Of a stretch of DNA of 7,129 nt, positions 1 through 6,890 are shown piece by piece; positions within the stretch are counted from its first letter, which is position 1, and every line of letters begins with the position of its first letter. Source of the stretch: Paenibacillus sp. (GTDB lineage Bacteria > Bacillota > Bacilli > Paenibacillales > Paenibacillaceae). Below the pieces are notes generated by a model. The model was not told the DNA's origin. It made no database searches and saw only the letters and a program-made list of their open reading frames with translations. Location of the stretch: assembly GCA_029256665.1 (NCBI GenBank), contig JAQSXN010000202.1:1-7129 (forward strand), written 5' to 3'. The translations under genes and the position numbers were made by a program.

Positions 1-795
1 CGAGATAGGAGATCCGTCGCGCACGACTTCGATCTTCACCGGCTCGTTCGGCGACTTGCCGATGATGTCGATCATCTTGTCGAGATCGGTGCCGATGGAG
101 ATGCCGTTAATGGAGCTTACGATATCGCCTTTCTTAAGGCCTGCATCCGCCGCCGGCATGCCTTCCTCGATCTTCGAGATCGACATGTAAGTCGGATTCT
201 CGACCGGAACCCCAACCATCTGGATATATGCTCCGAATAGGACAAACGCAAGGATGAAATTCATCATAGGCCCAGCGAAAATAGCCATGGCTCGGGCACG
301 CAGCGACTTGCTGCCGAAATGCCTGTCGATCGGCGCGATCTGCGTATCCTTGCCTCTTGCGATAACGAGCGCTTGCGGATGAACCGCGTACGACTCCAAT
401 TCGTCTTCCACATTCAGCTTGATGGCAAGACTACGCTCCAGATCGACGGCTACAACTTCGCCTCGAACGGTATCGCTTCGTTCATCGAGCCGGTCCAGAT
501 AGAGACGCGTTACTTTGTCGTCCTTGATGCGGACGGCAATCGTCTGTCCGGGCTGCACCTCTACGATTTCGGGATCCTCTCCCGCCATGCGGACGAAGCC
601 CCCCGCCGGGATGAGACGCAATGTATATCTGGTTTCTCCGCGCTTGACGGAGAACAGCTTGGGACCAAATCCGATCGCAAACTCCCTGACCAATATTCCT
701 GCCCTCTTGGCGAAATAGTAATGGCCCCATTCATGAATGGTCACGATCACAAAAAAGACGAGCACGGTCATAAACACGACCTGAATTGTTCCCAT
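1..795 (-). CDS. rseP: Site-2 intramembrane zinc metalloprotease RseP/RasP (N-terminal part; C-terminus beyond the window)
   Basis: Membrane-embedded protease that cleaves substrates within the membrane; in B. subtilis RasP cuts anti-sigma factor RsiW and clears signal-peptide and small-membrane-protein remnants. The 265 visible residues are in frame to the left edge, so roughly the last third is missing, including the expected second zinc-binding motif. The first membrane segment (about residues 4-22) runs into the zinc motif HEWGH at 21-25, followed by AKRAG (29-33), REFAIGFGPK (37-46) and GGFVRMAGEDPE (65-76). Residues about 80-160 form the poorly conserved stretch also present in Bacillus RasP. 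GSK (161-163) leads into the second membrane segment with AGPMMNF at 174-180. A PDZ domain starts near 200, with GLKKGDIVSSING at 219-231. The ATG at 795 has an AGGAGG (806-811) 10 nt upstream. It lies 90 nt after dxr. Trp in HExxH is unusual against HELGH, but I recall it from Paenibacillus homologues. By synteny proS and polC should follow to the left. Confidence 0.96.
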   Translation of the reverse strand, partial: MGTIQVVFMTVLVFFVIVTIHEWGHYYFAKRAGILVREFAIGFGPKLFSVKRGETRYTLRLIPAGGFVRMAGEDPEIVEVQPGQTIAVRIKDDKVTRLYLDRLDERSDTVRGEVVAVDLERSLAIKLNVEDELESYAVHPQALVIARGKDTQIAPIDRHFGSKSLRARAMAIFAGPMMNFILAFVLFGAYIQMVGVPVENPTYMSISKIEEGMPAADAGLKKGDIVSSINGISIGTDLDKMIDIIGKSPNEPVKIEVVRDGSPIS

Positions 796-885
796 AGATG
801 TCTTGCCTCCTGTTCGTTACGGCCTGTACATAGATTATCATTATTCTCCCGTACGAAACAAGAGAACCACTTTCTGGGTTGAAAG
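796..885 (-). other. dxr-rseP intergenic spacer with a weak promoter-like pair
   Basis: This 90-nt gap carries the rseP ribosome binding site AGGAGG at 806-811. On the minus strand there is a possible -10 GATAAT (834-839), 5 of 6 to consensus, 16 nt from a poor -35 TTGTTT (856-861), 3 of 6. No hairpin followed by a T-tract is seen. The simplest reading is that rseP is read through from dxr. A secondary promoter is possible but weakly supported. Confidence 0.3.
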
Positions 886-2025
886 TCAGACCGTCGCCGC
901 CAGTCGGCGAGCCCACTCGTCCGCCTCCGCTATGCTCTCTAGATCGTTGATCTCGAACAATGTATGCCGCTCGAGCACCGTCTCCAGTATGCGTTCGATG
1001 TCCAGGAAAGTGATTTCGCCCTTAAGGAATCGGTCAACCGCGACTTCGTTGGCCGCATTGTAAACTGCTGGCGCGGAATGGCCGAGCCGACCGCAATCGA
1101 ATGCCATCCGCAAGCAAGGATACCTCTCGAAGTCCATTTCTCGGAAGTGCAGCTTGCCGATCGCGGCCAAATCAAGCCGAGCGGAAGGCGTATCGTGCCG
1201 CTCCGGATACGTCAGCGCGTATTGAATCGGGACGCGCATGTCCGGCATGCCCAGCTGGGCGACGATACTGCGGTCGACGAACTCTACGTAGGAGTGGATA
1301 ATGCTTTCCGGATGGATCAGAACCCCGATCTGATCGTATGTAAGGCCGAACAGCCATCTTGCTTCGATCACTTCCAAACCTTTGTTGACCATCGTGGCGG
1401 AGTCGATCGTGATCTTGGCGCCCATCGACCAGTTAGGGTGGCTAAGCGCCTCCGCAACTGTCACGCCTTCAAGCTGGGCGCGCGTCCGGTCTCTAAACGA
1501 TCCGCCTGATGCGGTCAACGTAATGCCGTGGACGCCGCTTCGCGGCTCGCCGTTCAAACATTGGAAGATCGCGGAATGCTCGCTGTCGATCGGAATGATG
1601 GAGATTCCTTTCTCTTTGGCGCGAGACATGACGATATGTCCGGCCGTTACGAGCGTTTCCTTGTTGGCTAACCCGATTGCCTTGCCTTCGGCGATTGCCG
1701 CGAGCGTGGCGGACAACCCTCTGCTGCCCATGATCGCCGTGACGACCGTATCCGCGTCCGTACCTGCCGCGACCTCGATCAAACCTTCGTCGCCGTAAAC
1801 GACGCGGGTGCCGGCGGGCATATAAGGCGCCACATCGGCAGCAAGCTCCTTCGTCGCCACGCTTACGATCGAAGGTCTGAATTCCAACGCCTGCCGGATA
1901 ATTAAATCCGTATTCGCGCCAGCCGATAACGCCGTAACGGCGAAGCGCTCCCGCTGATGACGGACGATATCGAGCGTTTGTGTGCCGATGGAGCCGGTTG
2001 ACCCAAGCAATGCAATTTTTTTCAT
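886..2025 (-). CDS. dxr: 1-deoxy-D-xylulose 5-phosphate reductoisomerase
   Basis: Cytosolic enzyme that converts DXP to 2-C-methyl-D-erythritol 4-phosphate with NADPH, the first committed step of the MEP isoprenoid pathway (IspC; target of fosmidomycin). It has 379 residues, normal for the family. The NADPH-binding GSTGSIG is at 8-14 and LANKETLVTAG at 119-129. The metal ligands are Asp147 and Glu149 in IDSEHSAIF and Glu218 in NKGLEVIEARW. The substrate-phosphate region follows as TASGGSFR (171-178) and HPNWSMG (196-202), with HPESIIHS at 238-245. The C-terminal helical domain holds YNAANEVAVD (322-331). The ATG at 2025 starts MKKIALLGSTG, the expected N-terminus. A GGGGG lies 7 nt upstream, a less ideal Shine-Dalgarno than those of neighbouring genes. 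It is 19 nt after cdsA. Its product feeds UppS, encoded two genes upstream, through IPP and FPP. Confidence 0.98.
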   Translation of the reverse strand: MKKIALLGSTGSIGTQTLDIVRHQRERFAVTALSAGANTDLIIRQALEFRPSIVSVATKELAADVAPYMPAGTRVVYGDEGLIEVAAGTDADTVVTAIMGSRGLSATLAAIAEGKAIGLANKETLVTAGHIVMSRAKEKGISIIPIDSEHSAIFQCLNGEPRSGVHGITLTASGGSFRDRTRAQLEGVTVAEALSHPNWSMGAKITIDSATMVNKGLEVIEARWLFGLTYDQIGVLIHPESIIHSYVEFVDRSIVAQLGMPDMRVPIQYALTYPERHDTPSARLDLAAIGKLHFREMDFERYPCLRMAFDCGRLGHSAPAVYNAANEVAVDRFLKGEITFLDIERILETVLERHTLFEINDLESIAEADEWARRLAATV

Positions 2026-2044
2026 CTTATTTCCCCCATCCGCT

Positions 2045-2839
2045 TTAGACCGGGATTAACCCGCTCAGCAACAGCAGCGGGAACACGATGATCCAGCTGT
2101 CGCAGCGATCGAGCACGCCGCCGTGTCCCGGCAGCAAGTTCCCGGTGTCCTTGATCGATCTGACGCGCTTGTAAGCGGACTGAATCAAGTCGCCGAATTG
2201 GCCGGCTACGGCCGCGACTAAACCGATAAGCAGCGCGTGAGGCACGGCAATCACGTCCGGCGCCGCCAGCGCGAACACGACCGCCACGACAAGCGCAAGC
2301 ACGACGCCGCCAAGCGCGCCCTCAATCGTTTTGTTTGGGCTGATCGTCGGCCATAGCTTATGCTTGCCGATGGCTTTTCCCACGAAATACGCCCCGACGT
2401 CGGAAGCCCAGATGCACCCGAACGCGAGGAACGACCAAAACAATCCGTTGTCGCTCATGCTCCGCACTTCGATCATGGCCGAGAAGCCGTAGCCGACATA
2501 TAGCGCACCCAGCAGCATAAGCGCGGCTCCGTCGATCGTGAACCGGTTTTTGCCTAACACCGTAACGGCCAGCAGCAAAAACATCAGCATCCAGACGATC
2601 GTCACGGGAGACGGCACGTCGATTCCCCATTCGGCCCAAGGCAACACAAAAAACAACACGCCGGCGTAACCGATCCATGCGGACGGATGGGTCCACTTGA
2701 CGCCGTTCATCTTGACATATTCAGTAAATCCGATTAGTGCAAGCAGAATGAGCAAACCGGAATAAAAGGCGCCCCCCGCGATCGTAAGCGCGACGAACAA
2801 AGCTCCGGCAAGGATGCCCGTAATTAATCGTTGTTTCAA
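2045..2839 (-). CDS. cdsA: Phosphatidate cytidylyltransferase (CDP-diacylglycerol synthase), probable TTG start
   Basis: Integral membrane enzyme that forms CDP-diacylglycerol from phosphatidic acid and CTP, the branch point for phosphatidylglycerol, cardiolipin and phosphatidylserine/ethanolamine. With the TTG start it has 264 residues and many hydrophobic segments (about 7-22, 26-40, 55-70, 78-95, 104-122, 132-154, 176-193, 200-215, 248-262). The family signature is intact near the C-terminus: SAYKR at 221-225, then KDTGNLLPGHGGVLDRCD at 230-247. Cys in DRCD sits where a bulky hydrophobic residue is usual. PNKTIEGALGG (168-178) is the other conserved block. Start choice: TTG gives MKQRLITG, the usual family N-terminus, but the nearest GGAG is 12 nt upstream, which is far. 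An ATG at 2881 would add 14 residues and overlap uppS by 14 nt without a better ribosome binding site. The frame stays open to 3127 inside uppS, which is not coding in this frame. Confidence 0.93.
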   Translation of the reverse strand: MKQRLITGILAGALFVALTIAGGAFYSGLLILLALIGFTEYVKMNGVKWTHPSAWIGYAGVLFFVLPWAEWGIDVPSPVTIVWMLMFLLLAVTVLGKNRFTIDGAALMLLGALYVGYGFSAMIEVRSMSDNGLFWSFLAFGCIWASDVGAYFVGKAIGKHKLWPTISPNKTIEGALGGVVLALVVAVVFALAAPDVIAVPHALLIGLVAAVAGQFGDLIQSAYKRVRSIKDTGNLLPGHGGVLDRCDSWIIVFPLLLLSGLIPV

Positions 2840-2867
2840 AGGAAGGTCACACTCCGTCTGGACCGCG

Positions 2868-3638
2868 CTATACGCCGCCATAACGGCGAGCGCGGCGTCC
2901 GTACTCTTCAATGGCTTCATTAAAATGCTTTTCCGTAAACTCCGGCCAATAAACGTCCGTGAACCATAGCTCGCTGTAGGCGAGCTGCCACAGCATGAAG
3001 TTGCTAAGCCGCAGTTCTCCGCTCGTACGTATGAGCAAGTCCGGATCGGGCAATTCCTTCGACAATAGTTTCTTACCGATCGCTTCGTCATCGATATCTT
3101 TGGGGTCGAGCTTGCCGTCCCGAACATCGGCGGCTATGCTTTGCACGGCCTCGAGCATTTCTTTCCGACTGCCGTAATTAAGCGCGAAGTTCAACACCAG
3201 CCCCGTATTCCCGGCTGTTTTGGCTATAGCTTCTTCGACGGCGTTTAACGTATGCGGCGGCAAGTCCTCGCGATGGCCCATCATCTTGACCTGGACATTG
3301 TTCGCGATCAGTTCTTCCAGTTCGATCTCGAGGAACTGCTGAGGCAGCTTCATAAGAAAATCAACCTCGGCTTTAGGCCGCTTCCAGTTTTCCGTCGAGA
3401 ACGCGTATAACGTCAAATATTTTACGCCAAGCCGATTCGCTTCGATCGTAATCCTTTTGACGGCTTTCATGCCAGAATGGTGACCCGCCATGCGAGGCAG
3501 GCCGCGGCGTTTGGCCCAGCGGCCGTTCCCGTCCATTATAATCGCTACATGCTCGGGCACGTTTTCGGGCGGAACTCCATCGGTGTGCGGTAAGGACACT
3601 TTCGCTTTGCTTCGATTAGCCCAAAGCCGCTTGATCAT
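2868..3638 (-). CDS. uppS: Isoprenyl transferase: undecaprenyl diphosphate synthase
   Basis: Cytosolic cis-prenyltransferase that adds eight isopentenyl units to farnesyl diphosphate. It gives the C55 carrier lipid used for peptidoglycan and wall teichoic acid. It has 256 residues, the family norm. MDGNGRWA (35-42) carries the catalytic Asp36. Then come His53 in AGHHSGMK, YAFSTENW (78-85), NYGSR (154-158), and RTSGELRLSNF (204-214), which contains the Arg residues that bind the IPP diphosphate. YSE with Glu223 and WPEF (231-234) complete the active-site set. The ATG at 3638 is chosen because a GGGAGG (3646-3651) lies 7 nt upstream; an in-frame TTG at 3653 overlaps that site and is rejected. 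The gene ends in TAG 28 nt before cdsA. It lies 194 nt after frr, behind three hairpins, so it may be expressed separately from pyrH-frr. Confidence 0.98.
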   Translation of the reverse strand: MIKRLWANRSKAKVSLPHTDGVPPENVPEHVAIIMDGNGRWAKRRGLPRMAGHHSGMKAVKRITIEANRLGVKYLTLYAFSTENWKRPKAEVDFLMKLPQQFLEIELEELIANNVQVKMMGHREDLPPHTLNAVEEAIAKTAGNTGLVLNFALNYGSRKEMLEAVQSIAADVRDGKLDPKDIDDEAIGKKLLSKELPDPDLLIRTSGELRLSNFMLWQLAYSELWFTDVYWPEFTEKHFNEAIEEYGRRARRYGGV

Positions 3639-3645
3639 CTGACTT

Positions 3646-3651
3646 CCTCCC
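3646..3651 (-). promoter_or_regulatory. uppS ribosome binding site
   Basis: The minus strand reads GGGAGG with 7 nt to the ATG at 3638. It fixes the uppS start and excludes the in-frame upstream TTG at 3653, which would place this element inside the gene. Confidence 0.85.
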
Positions 3652-3673
3652 AATCCGAAATGAGAAACAAGAA

Positions 3674-3713
3674 GAAACGCCTACGGCGTCCCTGCGGCGG
3701 ACGCAAGCGTTTC
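3674..3713 (-). terminator. Two-tier hairpin with U-rich tail upstream of uppS
   Basis: The outer stem pairs GAAACGC (3707-3713) with GCGTTTC (3674-3680). The inner stem pairs GCGTCC (3699-3704) with GGACGC (3686-3691), giving 13 pairs with an asymmetric internal loop. In the minus-strand direction it is followed by a U-rich but interrupted tail (TTCTTGTTTCTC). This could be an intrinsic terminator or attenuator ahead of uppS; the broken T-tract lowers confidence that it terminates fully. Confidence 0.5.
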
Positions 3714-3719
3714 CCGGTG

Positions 3720-3766
3720 AATTCTAAGCTCGACTGAGAAGCAAATCGTATAACAAGCTTAGAATT
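3720..3766 (-). repeat. 13-bp inverted repeat in the frr-uppS spacer
   Basis: AATTCTAAGCTTG (minus strand, 3754-3766) pairs with CGAGCTTAGAATT (3720-3732) across 13 positions, one of them a G-U pair in RNA, around a 21-nt loop. There is no T-tract after it, so it does not look like a terminator. It could be a transcript-stabilising or processing hairpin, an operator, or part of a small palindromic repeat element. It is the middle of three consecutive hairpins. Confidence 0.55.
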
Positions 3767-3770
3767 TGAG

Positions 3771-3817
3771 AAAACCTCTATCGGAGCCGCTGACGTTAGC
3801 GCGGCTGCGCGTAGAGG
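3771..3817 (-). terminator. Hairpin followed by TTTT just after frr
   Basis: The outer stem pairs CCTCTA (3812-3817 on + as TAGAGG) with TAGAGG (3775-3780 on + as CCTCTA). The inner stem pairs AGCCGC (3801-3806) with GCGGCT (3785-3790) around a 10-nt loop; the tiers are separated by a 5 by 4 internal loop. TTTT then CTC follows on the minus strand (3771-3774). It starts 15 nt after the frr stop. A short T-tract and an interrupted stem suggest partial termination of the pyrH-frr transcript. Confidence 0.5.
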
Positions 3818-3832
3818 CAGGTTTATCGCCAA

Positions 3833-4386
3833 TTATACTTCCATAATCTCTTTTTCTTTGGCGGACAATACTTTATCGACTTCCGCGATAAATTTGTCCG
3901 TCGACTTCTGAATATCTTCTTGGTGGCGACGGGACTCGTCCTCGGAGATGTCCGTTTTCTCAAGCTTCTTGATGTCGTCGTTCGCGTCGCGGCGGATGTT
4001 GCGGATTGCCACCTTCGCTTCTTCGGCGAATTTTTTCGCGCTTTTCACCAAGTCCAAGCGGCGTTCTTCCGTCAGCGGCGGTACCGAAATCCGAATGGCG
4101 GTGCCATCGTTTGACGGGGTCAACCCTAGGTCGGATTTCATGATGGCCTTTTCGATCGCGGCTACGGACGATTTGTCCCATGGCTGAATCATCAGCGTGC
4201 GGCTGTCCGGCGTATTGATGTTGGCCAGCTGATTCAGCGGCGTCAAAGCTCCGTAATATTCGACTTGAATGCGGTCGAACAGCGCAGGGCTTGCTTTGCC
4301 CGCTCGAAGCGTAGCCAGGTCGCGTCTAAACGCGCCAATGGCTTTGTCCATACGCTCGTCGGCGCTCTTTTTAATGGTTTGCGGCA

Positions 4387-4387
<1 letters not shown>
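3833..4387 (-). CDS. frr: Ribosome recycling factor
   Basis: Soluble factor that, with EF-G, splits the post-termination ribosome so the subunits can be reused. It has 184 residues, against about 185 in the family. The sequence matches RRF along its full length: TLRAGKASP (26-34), IQVEYYG (40-46), the domain II segment with [10 protein letters not shown] (64-73), [16 protein letters not shown] (95-110), and the conserved arginine-rich helix [10 protein letters not shown] (128-137), where Arg129, Arg132 and Arg133 contact 23S rRNA in known structures. The charged C-terminal helix ends KEKEIMEV. Start: its ATG shares one base with the pyrH stop (TAATG), so translation is very likely coupled. 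A Shine-Dalgarno-like AGGAAGTG lies inside the end of pyrH, 7 nt upstream. Confidence 0.98.
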
Positions 4388-5209
<822 letters not shown>

Positions 5210-5246
5210 AAAAAAAGGAGGCGGGGCGGACGCCCCGCCCCGCCTC
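5210..5246 (-). terminator. Strong intrinsic terminator after tsf
   Basis: GAGGCGGGGC (5237-5246 on the minus strand) pairs perfectly over 10 bp with GCCCCGCCTC (5218-5227), followed on the minus strand by one C and seven T (5210-5216). The hairpin starts 11 nt after the tsf stop. The 5' arm contains GGGGC twice in tandem, so a second register is possible: GGCGGGGC with GCCCCGCC around a GTCC tetraloop. Confidence 0.92.
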
Positions 5247-5257
5247 TCGCGTTCGGA

Positions 5258-5908
5258 TTACAGTTTTGCTTGAGCCATAACTTCTTCTACGAAATTGTCG
5301 ACTTTTTTCTCGAGGCCTTCGCCTAGTTCGTAACGAACGAAGCGACGGATGGAGATGTTTTCGCCGATTTTGCTGATTTTTTCGTTCAGCAGCTCGTTGA
5401 TTGTTTTGTCCGGATCTTTAATGAAGTTTTGCTCCAGCAAGCAGTACTCCTCGTAGTACTTGGAGATACGGCCTTCGACCATCTTCTCAACGATTTTTTC
5501 AGGCTTGCCTTCGTTGAGCGCTTGGTTTTTCAGGATTTCTTTTTCTTTTTCGAGTTCGTCGGTTGGAACCTCTTCGCGACGAACGAATTTCGGGTTAGCA
5601 GCTGCGATTTGCATGGCGATATCTCTGGCGAATTCGCGGAATTGATCCGTTTTCGCAACGAAGTCCGTCTCGCAGTTTACTTCTACGATTACGCCGATAC
5701 GGCCGCCTGCATGGATGTAAGACTCGACTACGCCTTCCGTAGCGATACGGCCAGCTTTGTTGGCCGCTGCCGCAAGGCCCTTCTCGCGAAGCAATGCGAT
5801 CGCTTTATCTACGTCGCCGCCCGTTTCGTCCAATGCTTTTTTGCAATCGAGCATGCCTGCTCCCGTTCTCTCACGAAGTTCTTTAACCGCGCTAGCGCTA
5901 ACTGCCAT
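5258..5908 (-). CDS. tsf: Elongation factor Ts, short form
   Basis: Guanine nucleotide exchange factor that reloads EF-Tu with GTP by expelling GDP. The N-terminal UBA-like domain is clear: [19 protein letters not shown] at 8-26. NCETDFVA (78-85) carries the Thr-Asp-Phe motif that inserts into EF-Tu. [18 protein letters not shown] (130-147) and FVRYELGEG (190-198), the C-terminal EF-Tu-contacting regions, are present. The protein has 216 residues, against about 293 in B. subtilis. It keeps a single core domain in which [12 protein letters not shown] (63-74), typical of the second core repeat, runs straight into the TDF motif, typical of the first. The same compact size occurs in Paenibacillus and, more extremely, Thermus. 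Start: the ATG at 5908 has AGGAGGG (5917-5923) 8 nt upstream; the frame extends to 5935 but past the ribosome binding site. Terminators lie on both sides, so tsf level may be set apart from rpsB and pyrH. Confidence 0.98.
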   Translation of the reverse strand: MAVSASAVKELRERTGAGMLDCKKALDETGGDVDKAIALLREKGLAAAANKAGRIATEGVVESYIHAGGRIGVIVEVNCETDFVAKTDQFREFARDIAMQIAAANPKFVRREEVPTDELEKEKEILKNQALNEGKPEKIVEKMVEGRISKYYEEYCLLEQNFIKDPDKTINELLNEKISKIGENISIRRFVRYELGEGLEKKVDNFVEEVMAQAKL

Positions 5909-5916
5909 TGAAAAAA

Positions 5917-5923
5917 CCCTCCT
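5917..5923 (-). promoter_or_regulatory. tsf ribosome binding site
   Basis: AGGAGGG on the minus strand with 8 nt to the ATG at 5908. It excludes the in-frame upstream ATG at 5935. Confidence 0.88.
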
Positions 5924-6060
5924 AAAAGTTAACATCGGATTTTGTTGGGAAAACCTGTCTCGAGGTCAGTCGGTGAAGAGCGACCGCGTTTATATGTCGA
6001 TTTTATCGCCATATGGATATTAAGCCTTAATTCCGAAGACAACCTAATTCCATTGTGGTC
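5924..6060 (-). other. rpsB-tsf spacer downstream of the terminator; possible weak tsf promoter
   Basis: The segment between the terminator and the tsf ribosome binding site is AT-rich. On the minus strand two weak sigma-A-like pairs are seen: TTGTCT (6037-6042) with TATCCA (6014-6019) at 17 nt, and TCCATA (6012-6017) with TATAAA (5989-5994) at 17 nt. Neither has two good boxes. Since tsf sits behind a strong terminator, either a promoter here or substantial read-through is expected. No coding sequence is seen. Confidence 0.3.
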
Positions 6061-6103
6061 AAAAAAAGGGTAGTGAGAGGTTTGCACCATCTGACCACCC
6101 TTT
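6061..6103 (-). terminator. Intrinsic terminator (or attenuator) between rpsB and tsf
   Basis: AAAGGGTGGT (6094-6103, minus strand) pairs with ACTACCCTTT (6065-6074) over 10 positions including one G-U. The 19-nt loop can add a second short stem (AGA-GG with CCTCT, one bulged T). Seven T follow from within the 3' arm (6061-6067). It starts 33 nt after the rpsB stop. A T-tract directly after a stable stem is what an intrinsic terminator requires. Confidence 0.88.
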
Positions 6104-6136
6104 GTTGTTCGCTAAATTGTCAGTTCGGTAACCGGC

Positions 6137-6835
6137 TTACGCCGTTGTTTGCTCGCCTTGATTAGCTTCAACGATTGCGTCAGCCATCTTAGCCGTCAGA
6201 AGTTTAACCGCGCGGATTGCATCGTCGTTACCAGGGATAACGTAGTCGATTTCGTCCGGATCGCAGTTCGTATCAACGATGCCTACGATTGGGATACCCA
6301 GTTTGCGAGCTTCCGCTACCGCGATGCGCTCTTTGCGCGGGTCAATGATGAAGAGTGCGCTAGGCAAGCCCTTCATGCCTTTGATGCCGCCCAAGAATTT
6401 CTCGAGACGGTCTTTTTCTTTGCGAAGGATGATGACTTCTTTCTTAGGCAGAACCTCGAAAGTGCCATCCTCTTCCCACTTTTCCAATTGTTTCAGGCGA
6501 TCGATGCGCTTCTGGATCGTGGAGAAGTTAGTCAGCGTGCCGCCGAGCCAACGTTGGTTGATGTAGAAGTTGCCGCAACGCTCCGCTTCTTCTTTCACCG
6601 AATCTTGAGCTTGCTTCTTCGTGCCTACGAACAGCATCGTGCCGCCCTCAGCCGCGATCGATTTAACAAAGTTGTACGCTTCGTCAACTTTCTTAACCGT
6701 TTTCTGCAAGTCGATGATGTAAATTCCGTTTCTTTCTGTGAAGATATAACGATCCATCTTAGGGTTCCAGCGACGAGTCTGGTGACCGAAGTGTACCCCA
6801 GCTTCGAGAAGCTGTTTCATGGAAATAACCGCCAT
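6137..6835 (-). CDS. rpsB: 30S ribosomal protein S2
   Basis: Structural protein of the small subunit, on the solvent side between head and body, needed for S1-type and other late assembly steps and for mRNA binding near the anti-Shine-Dalgarno region. It has 232 residues. The S2 core is unmistakable: [19 protein letters not shown] (9-27), YIIDLQKT (39-46), FVGTKKQAQ (69-77), [11 protein letters not shown] (94-104), the coiled-coil hairpin about 107-145, [19 protein letters not shown] (164-182), and VDTNCDPD (187-194). Start: the ATG at 6835 has AGGAGGTG (6844-6851) 8 nt upstream. The frame is open to 6994, but that region holds the promoter and leader, so the longer form is rejected. It is followed by a terminator 33 nt downstream and is the first gene after the recognised promoter. 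Confidence 0.99.
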   Translation of the reverse strand: MAVISMKQLLEAGVHFGHQTRRWNPKMDRYIFTERNGIYIIDLQKTVKKVDEAYNFVKSIAAEGGTMLFVGTKKQAQDSVKEEAERCGNFYINQRWLGGTLTNFSTIQKRIDRLKQLEKWEEDGTFEVLPKKEVIILRKEKDRLEKFLGGIKGMKGLPSALFIIDPRKERIAVAEARKLGIPIVGIVDTNCDPDEIDYVIPGNDDAIRAVKLLTAKMADAIVEANQGEQTTA

Positions 6836-6843
6836 TTCTTCAA

Positions 6844-6851
6844 CACCTCCT
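6844..6851 (-). promoter_or_regulatory. rpsB ribosome binding site
   Basis: AGGAGGTG on the minus strand, a full match to the anti-Shine-Dalgarno core, with 8 nt to the ATG at 6835. It fixes the start of S2. Confidence 0.93.
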
Positions 6852-6890
6852 GTTATGGTTTTTTGTGTGTCCCTCCGCCGTTCGCGTCTT

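Noticed and set aside
319..882. A + strand open frame and a minus-strand frame at 482-730 across rseP
   Set aside because: The minus-strand frame from 795 to the left edge encodes an unmistakable RseP with HEWGH and a PDZ domain; the others are out-of-frame by-products.
964..1509. Long + strand open frames opposite dxr (also 1382-1798)
   Set aside because: They are shadows of the dxr frame in moderately GC-rich sequence with no family resemblance and no ribosome binding site of note.
2882..3127. An 82-residue upstream extension of the CdsA frame within uppS
   Set aside because: It overlaps conserved UppS coding sequence and is not membrane-like; CdsA proteins begin at the MKQR-type N-terminus.
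6091..6103. AGGGTGG in the rpsB-tsf spacer, reminiscent of the T-box core
   Set aside because: The required continuation (NACCGCG), a specifier stem and a downstream aminoacyl-tRNA-related gene are all absent; the bases are simply one arm of the terminator.
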